Of a stretch of 64,000 nucleotides of DNA, positions 47,463 to 57,671 are shown piece by piece (position 1 is the first letter of the stretch; each line of letters opens with the position of its first letter). The notes beneath the pieces were generated by a model, which was not told the origin of the DNA, searched no databases, and saw only the letters and a program-made list of their open reading frames with translations. The stretch lies in NCBI GenBank assembly GCA_003996215.1, contig QJPP01001620.1, positions 62,001 to 126,000 on the forward strand. Reading direction: 5' to 3'. The translations under genes and the position numbers were made by a program. The DNA comes from Jaltomata sinuosa. Its lineage: Eukaryota > Streptophyta > Magnoliopsida > Solanales > Solanaceae.

Positions 47463-49156
47463 TGTCATGCTTCGAGCCTACACTCTAGATGTAACACGGG
47501 ACCTGGGACCACAAGTGATCCTAAGCTAAGGCTTGGCACTAGCATAACCTTAAAGATGAGCAAATACATACTGAGCGGAAGCTAAACTGAAAGTAATGAG
47601 CAACTAGTTTGATATAAATATAATTCTGAATAATGAAAGTCTGAAACAACAACACCAACTATCTAACTATGTCTAAAAGCCTCTACTACTGATAATATGA
47701 GTTGCTAGGACAAGATCCCCAGCTAGAAAAGATCCCCAGCTAACTCTAAGTACTAAAAAATATCATGAAATAAACTAAAAACTCATAAAACGAGAAGTCC
47801 TCAAATGATGAGGACTCACAAATCTGACTGGAAATCCTGTTGCTATTTAGCCACGAGTTTGAGAACGAGTGCCTGAATTTACATCATGATAAGATACAAC
47901 ATAAAGTAGGTATGCGGCCAATACTATGGTATGTACTGAGTATGTGAGATATGCATATGTCATGTCATAATATATACTAAAACATGTTTAAAACTGATGT
48001 TGCATAATAGTAACAAAATCTGCAATGCAATGACTCAAAATATTTATCTTAGATGAAAACATGAGTCGTGGTTGTAAGCCATAAAATAACATATCTAAAC
48101 TTGAAAATTAGGATTCATGTGCAATATACCATACTAGAAATCATTTATATGGGGAGTTTCTTACAACCGACATAAACCATGTGAGCTACATGGAGTCCAA
48201 CTTCTGAACCCTAGTTGGCAGAGCTTCCCTATACCTTGTCGGGAAAAGACCCTATTTAGAGTAGAACTACTATCATGGGCCTATTGTCTAAAGGTGACAC
48301 TCTCAACTAACAAGGACCCTCTTAACCTACACTGGCAATGTAATTCTGGACATGAGTTATCTGGAACCCTCATATGTTTGGTGTTAAATACTACTCCCAA
48401 AATCATATACTAATGCTCATACATAACTAAAAACATATACCTTAAAATATAGCATGACACTAGTTCAAAGTACACGTTTCTACTTAATTTAGTAGCTGAG
48501 GAACTAGGCATGCCATTCATTCGAAATTCTGAGGTCATGCTATTTGAACATGCCAAATTATCTTAAAACAATTATGCTATCAATTCAAGATGAGTTTTTC
48601 TCTCAAATCTTAAAGTTAGAAAAGTACTTATAGGAATTCATGCAAAAATCATTAAAACAAGGATAGAAATCATATAATATCATAAAGAATTCAAATTAGT
48701 GGGAAACTTGCATAATTGGGTATGAACCCTAACTTCATAAAATCATGAAACCACATAAAAAGCTTAAGGTTTTGGGCATAAAGATAGAAGTAACCCTAAC
48801 TAAATAGCCACATACCTGAAACCCGAAGAAATTCTAGTTAGGGCTTGGAGATGGAGACTTTGAGAAGAATTCCTAAGCTTGAAGTTTGAGAGAAACCCTA
48901 CTTCTTTTATTTCTGGAGTTTAATCATGGGAATGAGGGGGGAGGGTCAACTTAAGCTGATAAAAACCATCCTAAAGACTTAAAATGATGTAGTATCGGAG
49001 TTAAAAGGGTAGGAAAAGACTAAAATACCCCTGCAGGATGAGTCTGAAATTTTCCAAGTTTTCTGGAGCTAAGGCCCTTGGAAACGAACCATTGTCAAGC
49101 TGCAGGTCTTATTTCTACAAGGGGAAACCATAGCCCGTAGACTGTACCATGGTCAC
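47463..49156 (-). repeat. 5' LTR of element A2, truncated at its start
   Basis: Plus-strand left edge TGTCATGCTTCGAGCC, with the same inner landmarks as 44031-46391 (for example CGACATAAACCATG at 48169 and 44759). At about 49156, within the palindromic-box zone, it is replaced by unrelated plus-strand integrase sequence. Confidence 0.82.
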
Positions 49157-50868
49157 AGTTCAGAGTACAACAATGTCATCTTTAGTTGTGGAGGTAAAAG
49201 AGCAGTAGTATGAGGATCCCAGTCTGGTACAACTTAGAGGCAACGCTCAGCAGCAAGAGTCTTAAACCTTCGAGGTATCAGGAGATGGATTCCTTAAATA
49301 TAAAGGTCGACTTTGTGTTCCAGATGTTGGAGGAATTTGACATGAGATTATGGAAGAGGCGGGTCATTCCCACTGTTATATTCACCCTAGGTCCATGAAG
49401 ATGTACCATGATATCAAGGAGATATAATGGTGGCACGGGATAAAGAAAGACATTGCCGAGTTTGGGGCACAATGTCAGTATATGAAGGTTGAGCACCAAA
49501 AGCCGGTGGGCTAGTTCAGGAGATAGTCATTCCTCTTTGGAAATGGAAGCGAATAATATGGATTTTGTTACAGGGTTACCTCAATCACGACGTAAGTTTG
49601 ACTCAATTTGGGTGATTATTGATAGGCTGATAAAATCAACCCACTTCTTGCCTGTCAGGACTACTTTCACAACCAAGGATTATGCAGGGCTATATATATT
49701 AGAGAGATTGTTAGGCTTCATGGTGTCCTGGTATCTATTATCTCTGATAGAGGGTCACAGTTTACAGCTAACTTCTGAAAGTCTTTCTGGAAGAGTTTGC
49801 CAATGCAGGTTAATCTCAGTACAGTTTTTCACCCTCATACAGACAGCCAGGATGAGCGCACGGTTCAGACGCTTGAGAATATGTTACGGTCATGCATGCT
49901 ATACTTCAAGGGAAGATGGAATGATCATTTGCCTCTTATTGAGTTTGCATATAATAATAGTTGTCATTCTAGTATTAGGGTGGTGCCTTATGAGGCTTTG
50001 TATGGGCGAAAGTGTAAATTCCCCATTGGCTAGTTTGAAGTGGAAGAGTTGAGATTATTTGGACTAGAATTAGTGCAGCAGGTAGTAGAGAAGGTCAAGC
50101 TTATTTGGAAGTGGTTTTTGATAACTCAGAACCGCCAAAAGTTATACTTAGATAAGCCGGTAGGACTTGGAGTTTTGTGTCGATGATTGGGTGTTCCTGA
50201 AAGTCTCACTTATGAACGCATTATGAGATTTGGCAGGAAAGGCAAGCTCAGTCCAAAATTCATGGGGCCATATCAGATCTTTTGGAGGTAGGCCGAGTAG
50301 ATCACGAACTAGAGTTGCCTTTGGGGATAGAGTTTGTTCATCCCATCTTTCATGTATCGATGCTACAGAAATGCATAGTAGACCCTTCTCGGGTTGTCCT
50401 AGTTGAGGATGTTCAAATCTAAGAGGAGTCGTCCTACGAGGAGAGTCCAGTTGTGATACTAGATTGACAAGTCCGCAGATTGAGGACCAAGGATATGGCT
50501 TCCTTAAAGGTCTTGTGGAGGAATAAGAACGTCAAGAAAATGACATGCGAAGCCAAAGAAGATATGAGATCCAAATACCTATATTTATTCGGAGAACCAT
50601 ACTGATGGCACCAGAGGACGAGGTGAGTTACCCCCTTCAGTTATAACATTTTATGACAGTTATGATTTGATTCAGATATTTGTTATTGAGTTGCACCTTG
50701 TTAGTATGTTGTATCTCCCAGTGACGTGTTTGGGTTGGACTTTTCAGCATTTCAGGTTTCTGGGTAGTCCCACCTACAGAGGAGACTGCCAAAATTCTGG
50801 AAACTCCTGAGGACTTAGTCATGTAAGTCTGATTTTCATTCAAGTAAAATGTTCTTATGGCGAAAGGA
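49157..50868 (+). pseudogene. Chromodomain gypsy integrase remnant, plus strand
   Basis: Starts in the linker before integrase. MDFVTGLPQSRRKFDSIWVI at 49558-49617 carries the first catalytic Asp, SIISDRGSQF at about 49736-49765 the second, and SQDERTVQTLENML at 49851-49892 the Glu. All three are kept, but in different frames. NNSCHSSIRVVPYEALYGRK follows. KGKLSPKFMGPYQI at about 50238 and SYEESPVVILD, RTKDMAS at 50425-50505 give the C-terminal and chromodomain-like parts. About 260 non-coding bases lead to the LTR at 50869. At least six frame changes or stops. Fused head-on to the A2 LTR at 49157. Confidence 0.88.
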
Positions 50869-52930
50869 TGTAACACCCTGCCCATTCGAACGTTAAAATT
50901 AACCAATACTTTCAGGGTAAGACTAAGAGTGGTTAATATATTGGGAAGGATGTGTTATGAGGTACTCTAATCGAGCAATGGTTGTATATTATGTTTTGAA
51001 GTCAAGCAAGTTACAAAATAAAAGTCGGCAAAAGTTATCGCAAATTACTTTAATAAATTTTCTGCATTTGGGGTAAACGTGTCAGAGATTTTCTATGAAT
51101 CTATAATTAGTTAGAGGGCACACTTCCTATTAGATCAAAGGTCTATGAGTCTAGGTTCGAAATCACTAAACCGTTCATCTATACGACTTAAGAATAGAGA
51201 GATATCTGTGTTTTTGTGAGACTGGACAAGCAAGCACGTGGATGGCCCCCCTAGCCCCTAGGTCAGTAGACCTTTATGAAAATTGCTTCTCCTTCATTTT
51301 AAACACTTAAATTTCATCCAAAAATCATAGAATATCAGAGATAAAGTCTAGAAATTCTCTATGGATGTTGGTGCTCTTAGCTCGGAAGCTCAACAAAAGT
51401 TGCTCTACGCCTCGAGCCCGCCATTTTGGTATAGCTTGCCCCGTCAATCTTGTGGTATAGCTTTAGGGGTGTTGTGGCAGCAGAGAGTTAGCTCTATAGT
51501 GTGTTCGTGGTGGTGTTCAGGGAGTTTATAGAAAGGTAAGAACCTTTTTTTATCGGTTTATAGCTACTTTAGACCTCAGATAGTATTTTATGGCGGAAAT
51601 CTGTATCTTTTGTCGAATTGTCATGGCACTTCTTGTCCTTGTTAGTTGATTGACTTTTCACCTTGATTTATTAGTCTCAAGCTACGAAAGAAGTGTGTGT
51701 ACCACGTGAATTCGTCGAGAAAAGGTATGTCAAGACTATCCTTTCTTCTCGACATGTTTCCTTAGAGCTTAAGTACAAGAGGGCTACTATATTATTATCG
51801 AGCTACTTATAGTCTTAGTTGTGTTGGTTGCTTGAGTAGGTATATTTTTCCCTCATCGGAATTCAACATAAGAAAAAGTCTCATTGTCTGCTTTATCCAC
51901 AAGAATGTCATAAAGGTTCTCTCGGTCTTCCTCAAAAAGACAGCTTGCGCAAGTCTATTCTATAGATAGCGACCTCACGTTAGATCTTATTTAGAATTAC
52001 CCATATAGATCGCTTACAGCTTCATTTACTTTCGAGCTACTTGATTGTCGTTGTTGCTTTTTGAGAGTGTTGTGGCTACTTCAGATACTGATACAGGAGC
52101 CGTGTGTGCTAAGATACAGATACAAGATCCTTGCGTGCTAAGATACAGATACAAGAGCTTTGTGTGCTCAGATACAGATACAGAAGCCTTGTATTTTAAG
52201 ATACAGATACAATGAGCCTTTTGTGCTCGATTACACAAAGCCTCTGGGCTAGACATACATACTGAGCCTACAAACTTACAAAGCCTACGGGCTAATCAGT
52301 ACAGGCGACTCACAGGGTCCAGTTGGGGGCCAATAGGGGTAGTTAGATTGCAGTGTAATCTACCAGGCTTATGGGGGCCCAGGTAGATTGCTTGATTGTT
52401 ATTTGTACCTGCCAGGCTTATGGAGGCTAGGCTAGGTTATTGTTTGCTTCATTGACTATATATTTTATTGTAGGGAAAGTACTGTTAAGAGTTTTGTTAT
52501 GCTCCCGCCTTAATACCGTCAGCTTTTATATTTCAATTTCAATTCATCTTTTCAGTTTGTCTTACATACCTGGTACATTATTACGTACTGACTCCCTGAG
52601 CCTGGGGGCATTGCATTAATGCCTAAAGGTCCCAACAGACGACCAGACCGGCCTTCTCAGTAGCACGGTCAAGTTCCAATAGGTTGGCTCTAGCTCCTTT
52701 CTTCGGGGTTGTTAGCTTTTGCTGTAAATGGCTTTTGGGTAGATCAAGGCACTGTCCTAGCTAAGTTTATTACTCCTAGAGGTTTGCAGACTTTGGGTTA
52801 TATAGATGCACATTATCAAGCGTGTTAGCCTCATTTTGTTCTTTTAGCACATCGACCTGTTGGCCTTAATCATATATGTATATATGTATTCAAATTATAT
52901 ATAACATGGTTCTCTCAACAGCCTGCGTAG
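50869..52930 (+). repeat. LTR of family D gypsy element, 3' end unclear
   Basis: TGTAACACCCTGCCCATTCG begins just after GGCGAAAGGA, next to the integrase remnant, so this is its 3' LTR. I find no TGACA-type end and set the right edge near 52930 by loss of LTR-like text, so it may be truncated. Contains a 29 bp minisatellite. Confidence 0.65.
52084..52229 (+). repeat. 29 bp minisatellite, five units, within the family D LTR
   Basis: Units start at 52084, 52113, 52142, 52171 and 52200, each like GATACAGATACAAGAGCCTT then GTGTGCTAA. The last unit has one extra base. The minus-strand open frame across it is a repeat artefact. Confidence 0.93.
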
Positions 52931-53460
52931 GATTTAGTTTCTATTCTTTATGAATTACTAGGATTAACTGAGTTTAAATACCACAAATTTTATGCTTAAA
53001 AATTAAATACCACCCAAAAATAAGGGCGTTCCTACGAATGACTCAAATATTTGTTGGAGTTTCAAAAAAAGAAAAATTCATTGAATTCAAACCTACATAA
53101 GTTCAAAACCAAAGAACGATTCATAGAGTTAAAACCTTAATAAGTTCTTCTGTGTTATATATTGAGATATTTGTGTTCAAATTTCTATTACCTTTTATAT
53201 GGGGGCTAAAAACTCATAGCAGACTTGAAAACTCTCCCACCTAATATTTACGTTTTCGATATGTCACAGTTAAAGAGAAAAGTAAGATAGTACTTCGAGT
53301 TTCGAGTCAGAATAGCAATAGTCAAGAGGGGCTGTATATCGTACCAAAAAAACCTCAATTATCCTCCCATAACTCAGTACTAACATTGTAAATTAATAAT
53401 TAAGAATACATAGACTTACAAGTGACAACAACAATAAAATTTAGAGAGGATATTCCAATC
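52931..53460. other. Spacer or possible 3' UTR of the gene at 53461-55363
   Basis: AT-rich, no domain recognised. It lies downstream of the stop codon of the minus-strand gene, so part of it may be 3' UTR. I see no convincing polyadenylation arrangement. Confidence 0.35.
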
Positions 53461-53841
53461 TCATCCCCGGGAGCAAACTCTGTTGATCTCACAGAGGGCA
53501 GTAACATCAGTCGTTGGGAACACCAAATGTAAAAGAGGGACTGAAGGGGATGCATTAATTGCCTTGATTTTGTCCAAAGCTCTTTTAACTTCGAATGGTG
53601 ATGGCACATTGTACCATTGTACATACCAAGAAAGAAGAGTTGAGGCTCTTCTCCCATAATCTTCAGTTGGCCATCTTCCAGATTTCATGTACGTAGAAAA
53701 ATCCTTCTGAAATTCCAGAGATGAACTAAGAATCTCCTCCACCCGCTTCTGCACTGAACCAAGAAAAGTCGATTGCACGATTCCCTCCTTTGAACTTGTT
53801 GATCTTTTACTTAGCAAACCATTATTGTAGGCCAGTGCTAT
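53461..53841 (-). CDS. Last exon of an unidentified plant gene
   Basis: A 126-codon open exon, minus strand. It is preceded by a good acceptor (CTTCGCATACAG before ATAGCACTGG) and ends at TGA 53463-53461. The reading frame gives IALAYNNGLLSKRSTSSKEG, then QKRVEEILSSSLEFQKDF, YGRRASTLLSWYVQWYN, and VPSPFEVKRALDKIKAIN, ending in PTTDVTALCEINRVCSRG. The sequence is balanced in composition, predicted mostly helical, has no repeat character and is unlike any retroelement protein. Phase 0 joins it to the exon at 55265-55363 across a 1423 bp intron. I do not recognise the family. No further upstream exon is visible before the transposon cluster at 55671, so this may be the end of a large gene, or a stranded fragment. 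Confidence 0.6.
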   Translation of the reverse strand: MALAYNNGLLSKRSTSSKEGIVQSTFLGSVQKRVEEILSSSLEFQKDFSTYMKSGRWPTEDYGRRASTLLSWYVQWYNVPSPFEVKRALDKIKAINASPSVPLLHLVFPTTDVTALCEINRVCSRG

Positions 53842-54130
53842 CTGTATGCGAAGAATGGAATACGATAATCCATTAAAGATGGATATCAAGCACAGTAATT
53901 AAAGATAACATGCAGCTTAGCAGGAAAGGCATAGAGAGTAATTATTGCCAGTTTCAGTAAAGCATATGTGCAATCAGGAAACCAGCACTAGGTTAAGATC
54001 AACAAGCATTCATTTTTAAGGATGTTTTCAAATAGATTTGTGACCTAACACAGTCTGGTGTTTGTTCATTGAAGAAGGGAAAATTCAACATAAGGCTCGT
54101 AACTATCACCAGATAATGAGGCGACATATT

Positions 54131-54480
54131 GATTGACCGAGGTTCGCTAAGGGTACGATCTATACTTGCCACATTAAAATCTTATCTGATTGACTTGTGT
54201 TAGATAAGTTTTACAGTATTTCACAAGGACGAACTGATAAATTTGAAGAACGTACTAAGTTTTTACAGTGTTGGAAACATTAATGGTCATTGACCAAGGG
54301 TAGGATCTAAACTTGCCACAATAGGATCATCCGTCTCATTAGGAAAGAACACAATCATCCGTCTTTTTGACTTTTCTATGTTAGATGAGTTAGATTTCAT
54401 AAAGAGGAAATAATAAAGTTAAAGATGCCTAAGATGGTATTAGGGCTTTATGATGTTAGAAATGTTAATTATTCATTAAT
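54131..54480. repeat. Diverged tandem duplication in the intron
   Basis: TTGACCGAGG...AAGGGTACGATCTATACTTGCCACA at 54134 recurs as TTGACC-AAGGGTAGGATCTAAACTTGCCACA at 54291. Both copies continue with GTTAGATAAGTTTTA / GTTAGATGAGTTAGA. Units of about 160 and 190 bases. Confidence 0.65.
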
Positions 54481-54497
54481 GGTTATCATGTTTTGGC

Positions 54498-54591
54498 TCT
54501 CTACCTCACCTCTGAGGTAGAGGTATGGACTGCGTACACTCTACCCTCCCCAGACCCCACGTTGTGGGAATACACTAGGTATGTTGTTGTT
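54498..54591 (+). mobile_element. Short SINE-like retroposon with (TTG)n tail, intronic
   Basis: 94 bp reading TCTCTACCTCACCTCTGAGG to TATGTTGTTGTTG, with GTACACTCTACCCTCCCCAG in the middle, the 3' part of a Solanaceae SINE type (TS-like, by memory). Flanked by a 17 bp duplication GGTTATCATGTTTTGGC (54481-54497) and GGTTATCAGGTTTTGGC (54592-54608), 16 of 17 identical. Confidence 0.85.
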
Positions 54592-55264
54592 GGTTATCAG
54601 GTTTTGGCACCAAATCTAAGCCACATACTCCGCAACTCCCAAATATATGACTTCACGCATGTAACCAAACAATATGTCTTCCTAATCTATACAGAAGCGT
54701 ACAATTCAACACGTAGCACCTGCACAGAAATCTCAACGATCTGCCATTATTATACTGTCACGTGCTTAGCAAATTGAAAAAGAATTGGTTCAAACAAAAA
54801 GTTGAACGTAAATAAAGAAATCTCTCTGATAGTGATCATATTGACTTTTCGATAAACCATAGCTAGCTCCCCTCCAGTTTAGCAAATATCAGACACACTA
54901 ACCTCTAGTTTAAAAATTACACTGACCTCCCTACTTAATTTATGTTGTGGGTAGTGGAGACTTCTCATCACTTGTTTCAAAGAGCACTTGAATGGTCTAC
55001 AGCAGATGTGTATACAAAGAAAGCATGCACCAACGCACTACACAGATAGTCCAAACAAATTTCAAGTCTGAAACAAGACCACAATCAAGTAACGAGAAGA
55101 AACCATTCACTTAATTTTGAATGATTTAAACTCGAAAAAATACGACGATAGCAATCCAACACACTAAGCAGGTAGTTTAAAAGGAATTTTGAATTTGAAA
55201 CAAGATCACTTTTACAAAAATCCATAGATTCAGCCAGCTAATCAGGTACAAAGCAAACAGATAC

Positions 55265-55363
55265 CTTCAGACTTGAGATGAAGAGCGTGTCCTGTATATT
55301 GCTGGAACTACTAGTAACCCGATCAACCATGGAACCAATAGTTGTGTATAATGACAGGTAAAC
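55265..55363 (-). CDS. Penultimate exon of the unidentified gene
   Basis: 99 bp open exon, 33 codons, between acceptor TTTTCCAAATCTGCAG-like sequence (minus strand, ending CTGCAG) and donor GTATCT. It reads VYLSLYTTIGSMVDRVTSSS then SNIQDTLFISSLK. Both boundaries are in phase 0 with the last exon. The exon size, splice signals and open frame in a non-repetitive stretch are the evidence. Identity unknown. Upstream exons are not found in the next 300 bases and TE sequence follows. Confidence 0.55.
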
Positions 55364-55662
55364 CTGCAGATTTTCCAAATGTAAAAATGACTAGCTCCAA
55401 ATACTAACACAAGATTCTGAAAAAAGAGAACGAGTAACACAACCTTCATGAGAAGCAACTATAAAGACCCGTAAGTTTTAAGCGTCAATTACAACTAATA
55501 CGGCTTGATTAAGGTATCCCAAGGTGTAAACGAACTCGCATGAAAGTGGTGAATTATTTGGGATATGATAATATAAATATGTTATGATTTGGAAGTGGTT
55601 TAGATAGATAAAAGAGCAAGGAACGATAAATGAAGTTAAAAAGGAGAACATGCTATAGGGCT
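55364..55662. other. Non-coding stretch upstream of the penultimate exon
   Basis: AT-rich, presumably intron of the minus-strand gene. No splice-bounded open exon could be found. Confidence 0.35.
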
Positions 55663-55670
55663 CTGTCGGG

Positions 55671-55791
55671 CTATGTTGCTTGGACTGTCCAAAATTGTTG
55701 CCGCACCCGTGTCGGATCCTCCAAGAAAGCACTACTTTTGGAGGATCCAATACGCACCCGTCAATATTTTTGAAGAGTCCGAGCAACATAG
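55671..55791. mobile_element. Foldback MITE, 121 bp, hAT-like target duplication
   Basis: The whole element is a hairpin: CTATGTTGCTTGGACTGTCC pairs with the right end GAGTCCGAGCAACATAG, and GGATCCTCCAAG near the centre pairs with TTTGGAGGATCC. Flanks are CTGTCGGG (55663-55670) and CTCTCGGG (55792-55799), 7 of 8 identical. A common Solanaceae repeat as I recall. The overlapping open frames on both strands are a by-product of the palindrome. Confidence 0.88.
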
Positions 55792-55799
55792 CTCTCGGG

Positions 55800-56925
55800 T
55801 CATGAGCGGTGCCCCAGCAAAGAACATGAGAGTAACAGACATCAAAAGCCCGTGGCAAGACTTTGGTCTGGGTCACCGAAGTGAGTTTGTGGTTGGAGCT
55901 CGTTACAAGAAGGTGAGGCCTGGGCAAGAGAAGAGTTTACAAGGGACAATGAAAGTTTGGTGTTGTAAGGATATGACACTTGAGCCAAACTCAACCCCAA
56001 AAGCTAGCTCATGAGGGGAGGATTGCCCAAGTCCATTTAAGCAGACCGTCAGTCCATTCCCCAACCTATGAGGGACTTTTACCCACTCTAACACCCCCCT
56101 TCACGCCCAGAGCCAAACTGGAGCGTGGACCGGAAGCCTAAACGGGAATGAACCTGGCTCTGATACTATGTAAGGATATGACATACGGGCCTAACTCAAT
56201 CCCAAAAGCTAGCTCATGAGGGAAGGATTACCCAAGTCCATATAAGCAAACTGTCACTCCATTCCCCAACCAATGTGGGACTTTCACCCACTCTAACAAT
56301 GTTGAGCCCCCAAATTAAAAATTGCCCACGCACCATATGTCTAGTCCTGGGCGTGAGGTGGGGTGTTGAAGACTGAAAAAAGTCCACATTGGTGGTTAAT
56401 GAGATGGGTGATCTCCTTATAAGGCTTGGCAATCCCCTTCACTTTGAGCTAGCTTTTGAGATTGAGTTAGGCCAGGTGTCATATCTTTACAAGCCAAGTT
56501 CATCCTTGTTTGGGTTCCCGGTCCACGCTCTTGTTGAGCTTGGGCGTGAAAGGGGGGTGTTAGAGTGGGTGAAAGTCCCACATTGGTTGACGAATGGACT
56601 GACAATTTCCTTATATGGACTTGGGTAATCTTCCCCTCATAAGCTAGATTTTGGGTTGAGTTAGGCCCAACCGCCAAGGTGCCATATCTTTACAGGTGTG
56701 TTACGAGGAGATCGTGAGAAAAGTCCCCAAGGCAGACTCAAGGGCCTCGCATTGCAAGCCCCATCAAGAGGCAACAGTAGGCTATAAATATCAGGCGAGG
56801 GAAAGAAATTCTAGAGACCGTTGGAAGGGCTTTGGGCTCCTTAGAGAGGGATTCAACCAAGGCATCAAATATATCGACAAGTTGAGTCATAATGATACTT
56901 TGGGTATGCTTCACTCCATAAATGC
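55800..56925 (+). pseudogene. Possible coding remnant interrupted by the TRIM composite
   Basis: Outside the TRIM block (55964-56694), the halves 55865-55963 and 56700-56925 read on in one frame if the block and one GGTGT are disregarded: WSSLQEGEAWAREEFTRDNE on the left, YEEIVRKVPKADSRASHCKP then GYKYQARERNSRDRWKGF on the right. A TGA lies just before the left part. The peptide is hydrophilic and I do not recognise it. It could be an old gene fragment or chance. Confidence 0.25.
55964..56694. mobile_element. Inverted TRIM composite with shared 5 bp target duplication
   Basis: Four LTR-like units of about 130 bp. Two are in minus orientation (55964-56093 and 56169-56298) with a primer site AGTATCAGAGCCAGG between them (56153-56168, minus strand). 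Two are in plus orientation (56364-56491 and 56558-56694). The LTRs run TGTTAGAGTGGGT to CATATC(C/T)TTACA. GGTGT flanks the entire block at 55959-55963 and 56695-56699. The second pair has lost most of its primer site (TGGTATCAG deleted, AGCCAAGTTC kept). Confidence 0.82.
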
Positions 56926-57219
56926 TACTCCATCCATTTCAATTTATGTGAACCTATTTGACTGGGCACAAATTTAAAAAAAAAAAAAAGACTTGGAGCT
57001 TCTGGTCTTAAATGCCAAAACATTTGTGTGGCTATAAAACTTTTAAAACTTGTTGTCCTAAACATGCCATAACATTTGTGTGGCTATAAAAGTTCCTCAT
57101 TTAGGGAAAGATGGGAAGTTTAAATTAAATTGTTCCAAATTTAGAAAGGGATAATAATTTTTTAGGCGGACTAAAAGAGAAATAGGTTCACATAAATTGA
57201 AACAGAAACAGCGAGGGAA
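56926..57219. mobile_element. Stowaway-like MITE, about 294 bp
   Basis: Left arm TACTCCATCCATTTCAATTT then ATGTGAACCTATTT; the right arm is its reverse complement, ending CAGCGAGGGAAT. This matches the CTCCCTCCGTTTCAATTTAT family of Solanaceae MITEs that I remember. Contains an internal duplication of CATTTGTGTGGCTATAAAA (57020 and 57072). TA duplication is blurred by mutation. Confidence 0.82.
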
Positions 57220-57344
57220 TGGTCTCCATGTCAGATTTTGGAAGGACCAAATGGCTAGGCAACACAAGTCTGAACTCTGAAGGATGAATATCTTGTGATC
57301 CAGATTCGTCAGTCTCTCAAAATAGAGATGGCACTACTTGAAAC
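57220..57344 (+). pseudogene. LINE ORF2 remnant, upstream piece
   Basis: HVRFWKD at about 57228-57248 followed, one frame on, by WLGNTSL (57252-57275), a phrase found near the end of plant L1-type ORF2 proteins. Interrupted at 57344 by the TRIM. Confidence 0.55.
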
Positions 57345-57671
57345 TGTTAAGAGCCCCACATCGGATATGGAATGGGTAATTGGTCTCCTTATATGGTCTT
57401 AGGCAATCCTCCCCTCATGAGCTAGCTTTTGAGTTATGAGTTACGCCCAAGTGTCATATCTTATCATGGTATCAGAGCCAGACCTATTCCAACTCTTTGT
57501 TGGGCCCACATATTATATTATCCACGCTCCAGTTAACTAGGTCTGGGCGTGCGGGGGAGTGTTAAGAGCCCTACATCGGATATGGAATGGGTAATTGGTC
57601 TTCTTATATGGTCTTAGGCAATCCTCCCCGCTTTTGAAGTGTAAGTTAGGCCCAAGTGCTATATCTTATCA
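57345..57671 (+). mobile_element. Complete TRIM (terminal-repeat retrotransposon in miniature), 327 bp
   Basis: LTRs at 57345-57466 and 57560-57671, both TGTTAAGAGCCC(C/T)ACATCGG to TATCTTATCA. Exact initiator-Met primer site TGGTATCAGAGCCA at 57467-57480. Purine tract GCGGGGGAG at 57551-57559. Perfect target duplication GAAAC at 57340-57344 and 57672-57676. No coding capacity, as expected for a TRIM, which depends on enzymes supplied by other elements. It interrupts a LINE. Confidence 0.95.

Larger units (their letters stand above)
53842..55264 (-). other. Intron of the unidentified gene
   Basis: Begins GTATCT after AAG at 55265 and ends CATACAG before 53841. Contains a short retroposon (54498-54591) and a diverged tandem duplication (about 54131-54480). 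No other coding sequence seen. Confidence 0.55.

Noticed and set aside
52026..52256. Minus-strand frame rich in Tyr, Leu and Cys
   Set aside because: Artefact of the 29 bp minisatellite.
55478..56014. Overlapping frames of 149 and 113 codons on opposite strands
   Set aside because: Both cross the palindromic MITE at 55671-55791, which keeps either strand open; no domain seen.
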